The position numbers were made by a program, and so were the translations under genes. A DNA stretch of 35,399 nt from the NCBI GenBank assembly GCA_947478005.1, contig CANJVG010000025.1:1-35399 (forward strand), written 5' to 3'. The stretch comes from Bacteroidota bacterium (lineage in GTDB: Bacteria > Bacteroidota > Bacteroidia > Chitinophagales > LD1). This document shows positions 1-9,240 of this stretch, piece by piece. Position 1 is the first letter of the stretch; each line of letters starts with the position of its first letter. The notes under the pieces are model-generated. The model saw only the letters and a list, made by a program, of their open reading frames with translations, ran no database searches and was not told the DNA's origin.

Positions 1-73
1 CCAGGTAACGATAACACGATTCATCATCCGGATATTTCTCAAAGAACGACTGAATACTGATTTGCTTTTTCAT
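1..73 (-). CDS. IS1595-like (ISXO2-type) transposase, 5' end only
   Basis: Read on the minus strand from an ATG at 71-73, the frame stays open to the window edge and gives 24 residues, with FFEKYPDDESCYRYL in the middle. This resembles the N-terminus of IS1595/ISXO2-family transposases, which start with a short FFxxFPxExxCxxYL stretch before a zinc ribbon. The zinc ribbon and DDE domain would lie outside the window, so integrity cannot be judged. No terminal inverted repeat was recognised between this start and icmF. The family call rests on one short motif, so confidence is moderate. Confidence 0.55.
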   Translation of the reverse strand, partial: MKKQISIQSFFEKYPDDESCYRYL

Positions 74-210
74 AACCATTTTTCAGCAAACTTACTTCGC
101 CACTACGCACTGTATTTGCGTTGCGGACTAAATGGTTAATCCAATATAAATTAATATGCCTCACGCAATATTGCTAACTATTTCTAAATAGTGCCTCCCA
201 ATATATACCT

Positions 211-3200
211 TTACATACTTCTTCTATACTGCCCGCCCACTTCATACAGCGCATGAGATATTTGTCCGAGGCTGCAATGTTTTACAGTTTCCATCAGCTC
301 GGCAAACAGGTTGCCGTTGTTAGTGGCTACGTGCTGCAAACGTTTGAGGGCTTCTTCGCTTTCTTTTTCGTGGCGCTTTTTAAAAGCGTTGAGGGCGGTA
401 ATCTGAAACTCTTTTTCTTCGGTGGTAGAGCGTATCACCTCTTTAGGCACAATAGTAGGCGAGCCGTTTTTGCTGAGGAAGGTGTTTACCCCAATAATCG
501 GAAACACACCGGTGTGTTTCTGGTGCTCGTAATACATGCTCTCTTCCTGTATTTTATTGCGCTGATACATGCGCTCCATAGCGCCCAGCACTCCACCACG
601 CTCCGTAATGCGCTTAAATTCGGTGAGCACCGCTTCCTCTACCAGTTGCGTCATTTCTTCAATTAAGAACGAGCCCTGATTCGGGTTTTCGTTTTTAGCC
701 GTGCCCAACTCGCGGTTGATGATGAGCTGAATAGCCATGGCTCTCCGCACACTTTCTTCGGTGGGTGTGGTGATGGCTTCATCGTAGGCATTGGTGTGCA
801 GGCTGTTGCAGTTATCGTAAATAGCATACAGCGCCTGCAGCGTGGTGCGAATATCATTGAAATCAATTTCCTGCGCGTGCAAACTCCTGCCGCTCGTTTG
901 AATATGATATTTCAGTTTCTGACTGCGGTCGTTGCCTTTGTATTTCTGCTTCATGGCCTTTGCCCAAATTCTGCGCGCCACGCGGCCAATCACTGAATAC
1001 TCGGGGTCCATGCCATTACTGAAAAAGAAAGAAAGGTTGGGCGCAAAGTCGTCAATCTTCATACCGCGGCTCAGGTAATATTCTACATACGTAAAACCGT
1101 TGGCGAGGGTGAACGCCAGTTGCGTAATCGGGTTGGCACCGGCTTCAGCAATATGGTAACCGCTGATAGAAACCGAATAGAAATTCTGCACTTTGTTTTC
1201 GATGAAATACTGCTGCACATCGCCCATCATCTTGAGCGCAAACTCGGTGCTGAAGATGCAGGTGTTCTGCGCCTGGTCTTCTTTTAAAATATCCGCCTGC
1301 ACCGTTCCGCGCACCGATGAAAGTGCTTTGGCTTTTAGTTTGGCGTAAACATCTGCGGGCAGCACATCGCTGCCGCTTAAACCTAACAGTTGTAAGCCGA
1401 GGCCGTTGTTTCCTTTCGGTAGTTCACCATTGTATTGCGGCAAGCCTTTCAGCTTCGCGCTTTCAATTTTGATGTTGTTCTCTTTGATATATTTCTCGCA
1501 CTCCTGGTCAATGGCTGCATTCATGAAGAAGGCCAACACCATAGGTGCCGGTCCGTTGATGGTCATGCTCACCGAAGTTTTCGGGCTGCATAAATCGAAA
1601 CCACTGTAGAGTTTTTTGGCATCATCCACGGTTGCAATGCTCACACCACTGTTGCCCACCTTTCCGTAAATATCGGGGCGGTGATCAGGGTCTTCGCCAT
1701 ACAGCGTTACCGAATCAAAAGCCGTTGATAAGCGAATAGCAGGCTGGTCGAGCGACACATAATGGAAACGCTTGTTGGTGCGCTCCGGTCCGCCCTCACC
1801 GGCAAACATACGCGTAGGGTCTTCGCCTTCGCGCTTGAGCGGAAACACACCGGCTGTGTAAGGAAACTCCCCGGGTACATTTTCCTGCAACTGCCAGCGA
1901 AGGATATCGCCCCAATCTTTGTAGCGCGGTAAATACACTTTGCGGATGGTTGTGCCGCTCAGCGATTTAGAGGTGAAAGGCAAGTCTAACACCTTGTCGC
2001 GCACCTGAAACGCGAAGGTATCGCCTGAATATTTTTTCTGTTTCTCATTCCACTCGGCAATCAGCCTCCAGTTTTCAGGAGCAAGTTTTAACTGATAGGC
2101 ATCGAGCAAGGCTTTTACTTCATCGCTGTTTTTAAAATCTTCCTTCACTCCGTTCAACTGATACAACTTGGTAGCAATGGCGCATTGCTCGTTCACCCAT
2201 TCATCGTAACGCTCATTGTTCTCCGCAATTTCTGCCAGGTAACGTACGCGAGCCGGAGGAATGATTTGCGATTTGGTCACGGTGTTCTTGGCAGAGGTGT
2301 GCTTTACTTTAAAATCAACTTTCGTTGTCTCGGTCACCTTGTGCATCAGCAATTCGAAAAGATGATTCACTCCGGCATCGTTAAACTGCGAAGCAATGGT
2401 ACCTACCACCGGCACCTCCTCATCCTTCGCCATAAATATCTGATGGCTGCGTTTGTATTGTTTGCGCACATCGGCTAAGGCATCGAGTGCACCTGCCTTA
2501 TCAAACTTGTTGATGGCAATAGCATCGGCATAGTCGAGCATGTTTATTTTCTCCAACTGTGTGGCGGCTCCATATTCGGGAGTCATGACCAGGAGCGAAA
2601 CATTGCAATAGTCCAGAATTGAAGCATCGCTTTGCCCTGTGCCTGCACTTTCCAGTATGATAAAATCGAAGTGCGCAGCTTTGCAAACGTCAATAGCTTC
2701 CTGCACGTGCACGCTTAAGGCCTTATCGCTTTCACGCGTAGCGAGTGAACGCATATAAGCGCGAGGATTTGAAATAGAATTCATGCGGATTCTATCACCA
2801 AGCAAAGCTCCTCCGGTTTTCTTTTTGCTCGGGTCAACAGAAATCACAGCGATAGTTTTGTCAGTATAATTTTTCAAAAACCTGCGAACAATTTCATCTG
2901 TCACGCTACTCTTTCCAGCACCACCTGTGCCGGTTATTCCCAATACCGGAATGTTGGATGTCGGGTGTCCGATGTCCGCTGATGCTTTGCCGTTTTCTGC
3001 TAGGGTGATGTATTGGCCAATCCGTTTCCAGTCGCTTGATTTTACTTCCGACTTCTGACTTCCGACTTCCGACTTTTTTACCGTTTCAAAATCACATTGC
3101 TTCACCACATCTTCAATCATTCCTTCGAGACCCATTGTTCTGCCGTCATCGGGAGAATAAATTTTTACGATGCCGTATTTGTGCAGTTCTTCAATCTCCT

Positions 3201-3510
3201 GCGGATGGATAGTTCCTCCGCCTCCGCCAAATATTTTGATATGGTTACATCCACGTTCCTTCAACAAATCATACATGTATTTGAAAAACTCCACGTGCCC
3301 ACCCTGATACGAAGTGATGGCAATTCCCTGTGCATCTTCCTGAATGGCACACTCCACAATTTCCTGTGCGCTGCGGTTGTGGCCAAGGTGAATTACTTCC
3401 GCACCTTTGGCCTGCATAATTCTGCGCATGATATTAATAGCGGCATCGTGCCCGTCAAATAGGGAGGCGGCTGTAACTATTCTTACTTTGTTCTTTAGTT
3501 GTAAACTCAT
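211..3510 (-). CDS. icmF: Fused B12-dependent isobutyryl-CoA mutase with G-protein chaperone (IcmF)
   Basis: A 1099-residue protein, the usual length for IcmF. Domains in order: an N-terminal cobalamin-binding domain (residues about 8-140) with the DGHDAA cobalt-ligand motif at 19-24 (His21), a linker at about 141-187, a MeaB-like P-loop GTPase with GTGGAGKS at 194-201, and the large acyl-CoA mutase TIM barrel filling the C-terminal half. The family interconverts isobutyryl-CoA and n-butyryl-CoA, and some members act on isovaleryl/pivalyl-CoA; the built-in GTPase handles cofactor loading. The enzyme is cytosolic. The ATG at 3508-3510 precedes the conserved start of the B12 domain directly. 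It is divergent from the IPExxxVDY/pyk pair across 118 bp. The linker carries two heptameric DNA repeats, listed separately. A methylmalonyl-CoA mutase is the alternative, but the B12-GTPase-mutase order is diagnostic of IcmF. Confidence 0.93.
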   Translation of the reverse strand: MSLQLKNKVRIVTAASLFDGHDAAINIMRRIMQAKGAEVIHLGHNRSAQEIVECAIQEDAQGIAITSYQGGHVEFFKYMYDLLKERGCNHIKIFGGGGGTIHPQEIEELHKYGIVKIYSPDDGRTMGLEGMIEDVVKQCDFETVKKSEVGSQKSEVKSSDWKRIGQYITLAENGKASADIGHPTSNIPVLGITGTGGAGKSSVTDEIVRRFLKNYTDKTIAVISVDPSKKKTGGALLGDRIRMNSISNPRAYMRSLATRESDKALSVHVQEAIDVCKAAHFDFIILESAGTGQSDASILDYCNVSLLVMTPEYGAATQLEKINMLDYADAIAINKFDKAGALDALADVRKQYKRSHQIFMAKDEEVPVVGTIASQFNDAGVNHLFELLMHKVTETTKVDFKVKHTSAKNTVTKSQIIPPARVRYLAEIAENNERYDEWVNEQCAIATKLYQLNGVKEDFKNSDEVKALLDAYQLKLAPENWRLIAEWNEKQKKYSGDTFAFQVRDKVLDLPFTSKSLSGTTIRKVYLPRYKDWGDILRWQLQENVPGEFPYTAGVFPLKREGEDPTRMFAGEGGPERTNKRFHYVSLDQPAIRLSTAFDSVTLYGEDPDHRPDIYGKVGNSGVSIATVDDAKKLYSGFDLCSPKTSVSMTINGPAPMVLAFFMNAAIDQECEKYIKENNIKIESAKLKGLPQYNGELPKGNNGLGLQLLGLSGSDVLPADVYAKLKAKALSSVRGTVQADILKEDQAQNTCIFSTEFALKMMGDVQQYFIENKVQNFYSVSISGYHIAEAGANPITQLAFTLANGFTYVEYYLSRGMKIDDFAPNLSFFFSNGMDPEYSVIGRVARRIWAKAMKQKYKGNDRSQKLKYHIQTSGRSLHAQEIDFNDIRTTLQALYAIYDNCNSLHTNAYDEAITTPTEESVRRAMAIQLIINRELGTAKNENPNQGSFLIEEMTQLVEEAVLTEFKRITERGGVLGAMERMYQRNKIQEESMYYEHQKHTGVFPIIGVNTFLSKNGSPTIVPKEVIRSTTEEKEFQITALNAFKKRHEKESEEALKRLQHVATNNGNLFAELMETVKHCSLGQISHALYEVGGQYRRSM
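2951..2978. repeat. Heptamer tandem repeat inside icmF (ATGTCSG-like, 4 units)
   Basis: Four consecutive 7-mers on the plus strand: ATGTTGG, ATGTCGG, GTGTCCG, ATGTCCG. They encode the end of the linker just before the GTPase domain (residues about 178-187, with the ADIGHPTSN stretch). The unit length is not a multiple of three, so successive units are read in different frames. Confidence 0.75.
3044..3075. repeat. Heptamer tandem repeat inside icmF (ACTTCCG, 4 units plus partial)
   Basis: ACTTCCG, ACTTCTG, ACTTCCG, ACTTCCG and a trailing ACTT on the plus strand; the minus-strand unit is CGGAAGT. It encodes the [11 protein letters not shown] stretch (residues about 146-156) of the IcmF linker. 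Such 7-bp simple repeats are familiar from intergenic regions of Bacteroidetes genomes; here one is inside a reading frame. Confidence 0.85.
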
Positions 3511-3628
3511 AATGGGGCTAAATTAAAATAATGCCTCCAGGAAGAGCAAACCTTTCCAGTTTGCATGAGCAGGGATTTCTTTCACCCCGGATTTTCAAAC
3601 CTAATTGTAAATTCGTGGGGCGATTATT

Positions 3629-4090
3629 ATGGCAGAGAAAAAAATCAGAAATGAAATGGAGTTCAACTACCGGCTTATCGGTGTTGCTTCTTCGTTGAAA
3701 GAATATAAGTTCTGCTATCATCTGAATCAGCTATTGAGTGTTGATTTTATAAAACTGAATGACCTTGTTTTTCAATCAACGGATAGAACCCGCTCTATTC
3801 AGTTTGGTGTTTTTAAAGCAGGCGATGAGGAAGACAAGAACCAGTTTTTTGTTTTCAACAATAAAAATCTGGGCGAAGTTCTTTTACCCGAAGCCATGAA
3901 TTTCGATTTCATTATGCAGATAAAAGGAGAGTGCAGCGAAAAGGAAATGGCCGCTATTGTCGAAGGCATTAAATCCTTTCCCGAAATATTGGTGTGTGCC
4001 GAAATACCGCTGAAGAAAATTAAAAGTAAAGAGCGTCTCGTGTATTTCGAGGAGAAGCTTTCTACCAAACCAAGTAAAAAATTCAAATGA
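3629..4090 (+). CDS. IPExxxVDY family protein upstream of pyruvate kinase
   Basis: A 153-residue soluble protein with no signal peptide or membrane segment. The N-terminal half has a family-like NYRLIGVASSLKEYKFCYHLN stretch near residues 13-32. Near the C-terminus, EIPLKKIKSKERLVYFEE matches the region that names the IPExxxVDY family in degenerate form (IPLKK...LVYF rather than IPE...VDY). The family is known almost only from Bacteroidetes and commonly sits directly before pyk, as here. Its last four bases overlap the pyruvate kinase start (ATGA), so the two are very likely co-transcribed and translationally coupled. The molecular function is unknown. The start ATG at 3629 follows 118 bp of non-coding DNA shared with the divergent icmF. 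Confidence 0.82.
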   Translation: MAEKKIRNEMEFNYRLIGVASSLKEYKFCYHLNQLLSVDFIKLNDLVFQSTDRTRSIQFGVFKAGDEEDKNQFFVFNNKNLGEVLLPEAMNFDFIMQIKGECSEKEMAAIVEGIKSFPEILVCAEIPLKKIKSKERLVYFEEKLSTKPSKKFK

Positions 4091-5517
4091 AGGTTAGAAT
4101 CAACAAAACAAAAATTATTGCCACCTATGGGCCTGCGTGCACAGATATTAACGTGATGGAAGAAATGGTGCGATGCGGGGTGGATGTTTTTCGTTTCAAC
4201 ATGAGTCATGGTGACCACAAGCAGCATATTGATGGTTACAAAAAAGTGAGGCAGATAAACAAAGAGCATAATCTCAACATCGCGATTCTTGCCGATTTAC
4301 AGGGACCTAAGATTCGTTTGGGTGCCGTGCGCGATAACATGGAAGTGCTCGAGACCGGTCAGGAGGTTGAAATTACCAATAAGGAATGTGTAAGCACTTT
4401 CAAAAAGCTTTACGTCAGCTATAAGCCTTTGCCGAAAGAAGTTCAGCCGGGCGATGCGATTCTGATTGACGATGGGAAGATTGAGTTGAAAGTTATTTCG
4501 ACCAATCGCAAAGACAAAATAATTGCGAAGGTGATTGCGGGCGGAAAAATCAGCAATAACAAAGGCGTGAATTTGCCCGATACAAAAACGACTGTGCCGG
4601 CATTGACCGAAAAGGATAAACAGGATTTGAAGTTTGCGATTGCGAATGGTGCCAACTGGATTGCGCTTTCGTTTGTGCGCTCACCGCAGGATGTAATTGA
4701 GTTGAAAGAAATCATTGGCAAAAAGAATTCTTACATGAAAGTGATGGCAAAGATTGAAAAGCCAGAGGCTCTTCAATGTCTTGACGAAATCATAAAAGTG
4801 AGTGATGGCATTATGATTGCGCGGGGCGATTTAGCGGTGGAAGTGGCGCAGGAACGTATGCCTTTGATTCAAAAAGGAATTATTGCCAAGTGCATTCGAT
4901 TTGCAAAACCGGTGGTGGTGGCTACTCAAATGATGGACAGCATGATTGAGAATCCGAATCCTACTCGCGCAGAAATTACAGATGTGGCCAATGCGGTGAT
5001 TGACGGGACAGATGCGGTGATGTTGAGCGGAGAAACTTCTACTGGAAAACATCCTATCAAGGTGATTCAAATAATGGAAAAGATTTTGACGACTACCGAA
5101 ACGGTAAGCACGATTTATAATAAGGAACAGAAGGCGGATATTGATTCTTCTACTTACATCAGCGATGCTATTTGCTATAACGCAGCGCGCATCAGTAGCG
5201 AACTTGGCGCGCGCGCTATTATTGGAATGACGTTCAGCGGCTACACCGGTTTTGTGCTTTCGAGTTATCGCCCTAAGGCCGACATCTACATTTTCACCGA
5301 GAATCACCAACTGCTAAATACGCTGAGTATTTGCTGGGGCGTGCGCGCCTTTCACTACAATAAATTTGTCGGCACCGACACTTCTATTCGCGATGTTATT
5401 CGCGTGCTCAAAGAAAACGATTTGCTCAAAGCCGGGGACCTGGCGGTGAACATCGGCAGCATGCCGCTTTCGAATAAGGGAAGAGCGAACATGGTAAAAG
5501 TGACGCTGGTGGAATAA
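4087..5517 (+). CDS. pyk: Pyruvate kinase
   Basis: A 476-residue cytosolic glycolytic enzyme converting phosphoenolpyruvate and ADP to pyruvate and ATP. Visible motifs: FRFNMSHG (35-42, substrate and K+ site), ADLQGPKIR (69-77), GVNLPDT (160-166, B-domain edge), the active-site block MAKIEKPEA (220-228, catalytic Lys222), IMIARGDLAVE (metal ligands) and the NPTRAEITDVANAV helix followed by MLSGETSTGKHP. Length and order are canonical for a bacterial type without a C-terminal PEP-utiliser domain. Translation starts inside the stop codon of the IPExxxVDY gene. The gene ends 38 bp from the convergent epimerase, with no clear hairpin terminator between them. Confidence 0.97.
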   Translation: MKVRINKTKIIATYGPACTDINVMEEMVRCGVDVFRFNMSHGDHKQHIDGYKKVRQINKEHNLNIAILADLQGPKIRLGAVRDNMEVLETGQEVEITNKECVSTFKKLYVSYKPLPKEVQPGDAILIDDGKIELKVISTNRKDKIIAKVIAGGKISNNKGVNLPDTKTTVPALTEKDKQDLKFAIANGANWIALSFVRSPQDVIELKEIIGKKNSYMKVMAKIEKPEALQCLDEIIKVSDGIMIARGDLAVEVAQERMPLIQKGIIAKCIRFAKPVVVATQMMDSMIENPNPTRAEITDVANAVIDGTDAVMLSGETSTGKHPIKVIQIMEKILTTTETVSTIYNKEQKADIDSSTYISDAICYNAARISSELGARAIIGMTFSGYTGFVLSSYRPKADIYIFTENHQLLNTLSICWGVRAFHYNKFVGTDTSIRDVIRVLKENDLLKAGDLAVNIGSMPLSNKGRANMVKVTLVE

Positions 5518-5555
5518 ATCCAAAATGGGAGTCTTTCTGAAGTCGCCTATATGTT

Positions 5556-6650
5556 CTATTTCATAGCAGCTAAAAATTCATACACTTCCTTTGCGATTTT
5601 CTCTGAACTTTTACCATCCCAAAATTTTGGGACTTTTCCTTTCTTGTATGTGCCATTAAATATTGAACGCAGAATATCCAAAATTGATTCAACATCTAAC
5701 TCACACATTGTGTTTGTTCCCTGAACAACTGTTACAGGACGCTCGGTACTTTTTCGCAGCGTTATACACGGAACTCCAAGAAAAGTAGTTTCTTCCTGTA
5801 CTCCTCCAGAATCCGTAATAACAACTTTTGCATTTTTCACAAGGGATATAAAATCCAGGTATCCAAGAGGGTCGGTTATAATTATGTTTGGGTTTTCAAT
5901 TACTTTTTCAAATCCAAATTCGTGAAAGCGCTTTTTCGTACGAGGGTGAATAGGGAAGACAACTTTTCGGATTTTTGCAATTTCCACGAGAATTTCAGCT
6001 ACTACCTTTAAATTCGCATAATCATCCACATTTGCCGGTCGATGAAATGTGACGAGACAATAATCATCCAAGTTTAATTTTTTCCTAATGTCAGACTTGT
6101 CAATTATTGGAGTAAACGCTACCAAAGAATCAATCATAGTATTGCCCACGTAATGAATAGCGCTTTCCTTTTTATTCTCTTTAATCAGATTTTCTGTCCC
6201 GCTAGGCTCTGTTACAAAAAATAATTCCGTTACATCATCAATTAATATTCGATTCACTTCTTCCGGCATTGATTTATCAAAACTTCGCAAACCACTTTCA
6301 ATATGCGCCACAGGAATACCATGACGAGAAGCTACAAATGCACATGCAAAAGATGAGTTTACGTCTCCAGGCACCATAACTAAGTCGGGCTTATATCTAA
6401 GAATAAACTCTTCAAATTTTTGCATAATTTGGGAGACTACTTCAATCTGACTTCCCTGATTGATATTCAAAAAAACATCTGGCGCATTGATGCCCAATTG
6501 CTGAAAAAAAATATCATTCATATTATAATCGTAATGCTGACCTGTGTGAAGGAGTTTGTATTCAAGAGGATATTTGCTGAAACATTTTCCCAACTGAGTT
6601 ATCTTAATGAGATTTGGTCGGGTTCCTACACACACCAATACTTTTTTCAT
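5556..6650 (-). CDS. wecB: Non-hydrolysing UDP-N-acetylglucosamine 2-epimerase
   Basis: A 364-residue GT-B-fold epimerase making UDP-ManNAc or a related 2-epimer for surface glycans. Visible residues: VGTRPNLIK (8-16), HTGQHYDYNM (35-44), PGD (94-96), HIESG (116-120), PEEVNR (129-134), a histidine in FHRPANVDD (His203) and the UDP-binding loop TDSGGVQEE (279-287). The catalytic set D96/E118/E130-131/H203 matches the known Asp/Glu/Glu/His of WecB/MnaA. Two motifs are variant: GTRPNLIK instead of GTRPEAIK, and HRPANVD instead of HRREN. Other members act on modified sugars (WbpI type), so the exact substrate is open. It is the last gene of a minus-strand run, 9 bp after the preceding GT4. Confidence 0.85.
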   Translation of the reverse strand: MKKVLVCVGTRPNLIKITQLGKCFSKYPLEYKLLHTGQHYDYNMNDIFFQQLGINAPDVFLNINQGSQIEVVSQIMQKFEEFILRYKPDLVMVPGDVNSSFACAFVASRHGIPVAHIESGLRSFDKSMPEEVNRILIDDVTELFFVTEPSGTENLIKENKKESAIHYVGNTMIDSLVAFTPIIDKSDIRKKLNLDDYCLVTFHRPANVDDYANLKVVAEILVEIAKIRKVVFPIHPRTKKRFHEFGFEKVIENPNIIITDPLGYLDFISLVKNAKVVITDSGGVQEETTFLGVPCITLRKSTERPVTVVQGTNTMCELDVESILDILRSIFNGTYKKGKVPKFWDGKSSEKIAKEVYEFLAAMK

Positions 6651-6659
6651 GCCTTGTAA

Positions 6660-7952
6660 TTATATTTTATCTAATAATTCAGCTAATCTACCTGCTTGTT
6701 TTTGTCTTGAAAACTGCAACACATTTTCATTTGTCACATCATTAATTCTGAATTTCCCCCACCTGTAACTTTCATATTCTGCTTTCAAAAAAGTGACTGT
6801 TTCCTCAATTGTTTTTGTGCAAATACCGCTTTTACTTTGTCGAACAATTTCTTCAATAGCCCCGCCATCGGTGGGTGCCACTAAAACAAAGGTTCCACTG
6901 GCAATGTATTCATAAATCTTGCTCGCTATTATGCCGCTTTGCTCATCCCAAGCCACGTGCAATAGCAAGTGAGACTGTTTTTCTATTGTCAGAATTTTGC
7001 TTCGATCTACACGTTCTGTGCATTCGTAAAAATTCTCGTATCCCTTCAGAGCACGCTCGATTCGTTGCTGTTGCTCTTTATAAAAGCTAAGACCTGGGAA
7101 AATAAGTTTAATAGAAGCTTCTGGGCCCAGTACATCTACCAAATTTTTAAATGCTTCACAAAAGAATTCAACCTTTTGCCCGTCATACAAAGTGCCCACA
7201 TAAGTAATGGTGAACTCTTTGAACTTGGACAACGATTTAAGAGCATCAAAATCATCGGCCACAAAGCCATTATAAAGTGAATAGCCCTTTTTGTTTACCA
7301 AGGCTCCAACATGGTCAGCTATTGGTTGCGAACTTGCGGTTACTAACGAAGCAGTAGCAACCCACTTTTTTTCGAAATAGGTTTCGAAATAATTGAGCAT
7401 CTTATGAAGACCTCCCTTATTGATGAGATTAATTTCGCTTGTGGTCCAAGCATCGCGATAATCAGCAATCCATTTTACGCCAACTTGTTTATTTAGCTTA
7501 AAACCAAATTTGAAAAGGTTGAAGGGGTTTCCAGTAACCACCAATTTATTCACTTCAGGATTCTGCCTGAGATATTCTAAGCTGAAACTGTAGAGGTTCT
7601 TGTATGGAATTACAAAATCGAAGAAGGGCTGAAACATCAATTCGAAAAATGTAAGCGTTTTGCGAAGTAAGTTAAAACGACTCTCTTTGTGTTTCACATA
7701 AATTTTATCGCGAAGGTTTGGTGTATACGGCAGATAGAACACTTCATGCGTTTCGAATGTTTCATGTTTTATTTCAGGCGGAGTAGCTTTTGAAACATCA
7801 CTTAAATGCGAAATTTTTTCGTCCCATCTTCTGGTAATGATGATTGGCTTATAGCCATAAAACGAAAGATAATTTGCCCATGACTGTGAGCGTTGCGCGG
7901 CAGTTAAATTACAAGGCGGATAGAAGTAAGCAAGTACCAAAACTTTCTTCAA
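6660..7952 (-). CDS. GT4-family glycosyltransferase
   Basis: 430 residues, GT-B fold. The N-terminus VLVLAYFYPPCNLTAAQRSQ (about 4-23) is the typical acceptor-domain start of GT4 enzymes that begin with a YFPP-like loop. The C-terminal donor-binding block at about 339-368 contains ASKIYEYIASG and APTDGGAIEE, equivalent to the usual G-K-x-EY-x-A-x-G-x-P motif. It is a retaining, nucleotide-sugar-dependent transferase, probably peripheral at the inner membrane; donor and acceptor are unknown. It sits 9 bp upstream of the UDP-GlcNAc 2-epimerase gene and is probably co-transcribed with it. Its 5' end faces the divergent GT4 gene across 37 bp. Confidence 0.85.
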   Translation of the reverse strand: MKKVLVLAYFYPPCNLTAAQRSQSWANYLSFYGYKPIIITRRWDEKISHLSDVSKATPPEIKHETFETHEVFYLPYTPNLRDKIYVKHKESRFNLLRKTLTFFELMFQPFFDFVIPYKNLYSFSLEYLRQNPEVNKLVVTGNPFNLFKFGFKLNKQVGVKWIADYRDAWTTSEINLINKGGLHKMLNYFETYFEKKWVATASLVTASSQPIADHVGALVNKKGYSLYNGFVADDFDALKSLSKFKEFTITYVGTLYDGQKVEFFCEAFKNLVDVLGPEASIKLIFPGLSFYKEQQQRIERALKGYENFYECTERVDRSKILTIEKQSHLLLHVAWDEQSGIIASKIYEYIASGTFVLVAPTDGGAIEEIVRQSKSGICTKTIEETVTFLKAEYESYRWGKFRINDVTNENVLQFSRQKQAGRLAELLDKI

Positions 7953-7989
7953 AAGAATAAGAATATTTTCGGGCTAAAATAACCGTTTG

Positions 7990-9234
7990 ATGAATTCTGA
8001 CAGTACTTTGATTTTATTCAGCGCCTCTTTTCCCTTCGGCACGGCAGAAACGTTTTTAAAAAATGAATTTTCCCTACTCGCAAACACATTCGACCGAATA
8101 TTTATAGTAACGAATGATTTATCTTCAGAACTCACCACACAAATTTCTTCCGAAATAAAAGTAATTCGATATCCATACACCGCTTCGTTGCTATCAAAGG
8201 TTTCTGCCCTTGCTAATTTTTTGCATCTGCGTAAAGAGTTGCGGTTTATGCACAGGCGCGAGATTTCCCTGAACAAAGCAAGCCTCTTTACCTTGTTTAC
8301 TTCTTATGCAAAGGCAATTGAAGTGCATTTGTTTCTCGAAAAGCTTGTTGTCGAAAACAACATTGAGCTTTCCAAGCTTAGGTTATATTCCTATTGGATG
8401 AATGATATGGCAGCTGGCATTGCCATGTTTAGGCATAAGCATCAGGAGGCGAAAGCACTTTGCCGCACACACGGCTGGGATGTTTATTTCGAGCGACACA
8501 AACCCGCCTATTTGCCTCTGCGAAATTTCATCATCGGTAATTTAGATGCCACTTTCTGCATTTCGCAAAACGGAAAGGAATATTTAGATGAACTGACACA
8601 GCATAAGTTTTCGCAAAAAATAAAACTATCGCGCCTTGGAACGTTCAATACGAAAGGTGTTTTATCGGCAAGCAATTCGGGCAAGATGAAATTGTTGAGT
8701 TGCTCAAACATTATTCCATTAAAACGCACTCATTTAATTATTGAAGCACTTGCGATAATAAACGATCTCGAAATAGAGTGGATTCATTTCGGCACAGGAG
8801 TTTTAAAAAACAAAGTAGAAAAGTTAGCGCGCGAAAAACTTTCAGGGAAAAAAAATATTCATTTCGAATTTGGCGGTCAGGTGAACAATGAAACTCTTCT
8901 TAATTACTATTCTTCTAATGCTATTGATGTATTTATCAATGTAAGCGAAACAGAGGGTTTGCCCGTTTCTATAATGGAAGCTAACTCATTTGGCATTCCT
9001 GCAATAGCAACCGATGTAGGTGGGGTTTCGGAGATTGTTCAACACAAAGTAAATGGCTATTTATTGCCCGTAACCGCTTCCTCTTCGGACATTGCAAGGA
9101 CAATTGAGGTACTCTATTATTTATCCCCATACGAAAAAAATGAGATGAGAAAGAATGCTTTTCAGAATTGGAATAAAAATTTTAATGCCGAAATAAACTA
9201 CCTTATATTCGCGAAAGATATTTCTTCCCTTTGA
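7990..9234 (+). CDS. GT4-family glycosyltransferase (plus-strand insert in a minus-strand cluster)
   Basis: 414 residues from the ATG at 7990; a TTG one codon upstream is the only alternative and is less likely. The N-terminus has FSASFPFGTAETFLKNEF, a common start for Bacteroidetes exopolysaccharide GT4 enzymes. The donor site is ETEGLPVSIMEA (320-331; E322-x7-E330) followed by GIPAIATDVGGVSEIV. Substrate unknown. It is isolated by orientation: 37 bp from the divergent GT4 gene and only 6 bp from the stop codon of the convergent GT4. That leaves little room for terminators and suggests either an inverted or inserted cassette or bidirectional transcription through the junction. Confidence 0.86.
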   Translation: MNSDSTLILFSASFPFGTAETFLKNEFSLLANTFDRIFIVTNDLSSELTTQISSEIKVIRYPYTASLLSKVSALANFLHLRKELRFMHRREISLNKASLFTLFTSYAKAIEVHLFLEKLVVENNIELSKLRLYSYWMNDMAAGIAMFRHKHQEAKALCRTHGWDVYFERHKPAYLPLRNFIIGNLDATFCISQNGKEYLDELTQHKFSQKIKLSRLGTFNTKGVLSASNSGKMKLLSCSNIIPLKRTHLIIEALAIINDLEIEWIHFGTGVLKNKVEKLAREKLSGKKNIHFEFGGQVNNETLLNYYSSNAIDVFINVSETEGLPVSIMEANSFGIPAIATDVGGVSEIVQHKVNGYLLPVTASSSDIARTIEVLYYLSPYEKNEMRKNAFQNWNKNFNAEINYLIFAKDISSL

Positions 9235-9240
9235 AAAAAT

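Noticed and set aside
74-137. AACCATT/AATGGTT inverted pair as an insertion-sequence end
   Set aside because: Seven bases spaced by 50 bp are expected by chance in AT-rich DNA, and the partner end of the element is outside the window.
3799-4269. 156-codon minus-strand frame across the IPExxxVDY/pyk junction
   Set aside because: It overlaps two supported genes in antisense and shows no domain or start signal.
4831-5310. 159-codon minus-strand frame opposite pyruvate kinase
   Set aside because: It is antisense to a strongly conserved gene, rich in His/Arg/Ser typical of shadow frames, and has no recognisable domain.
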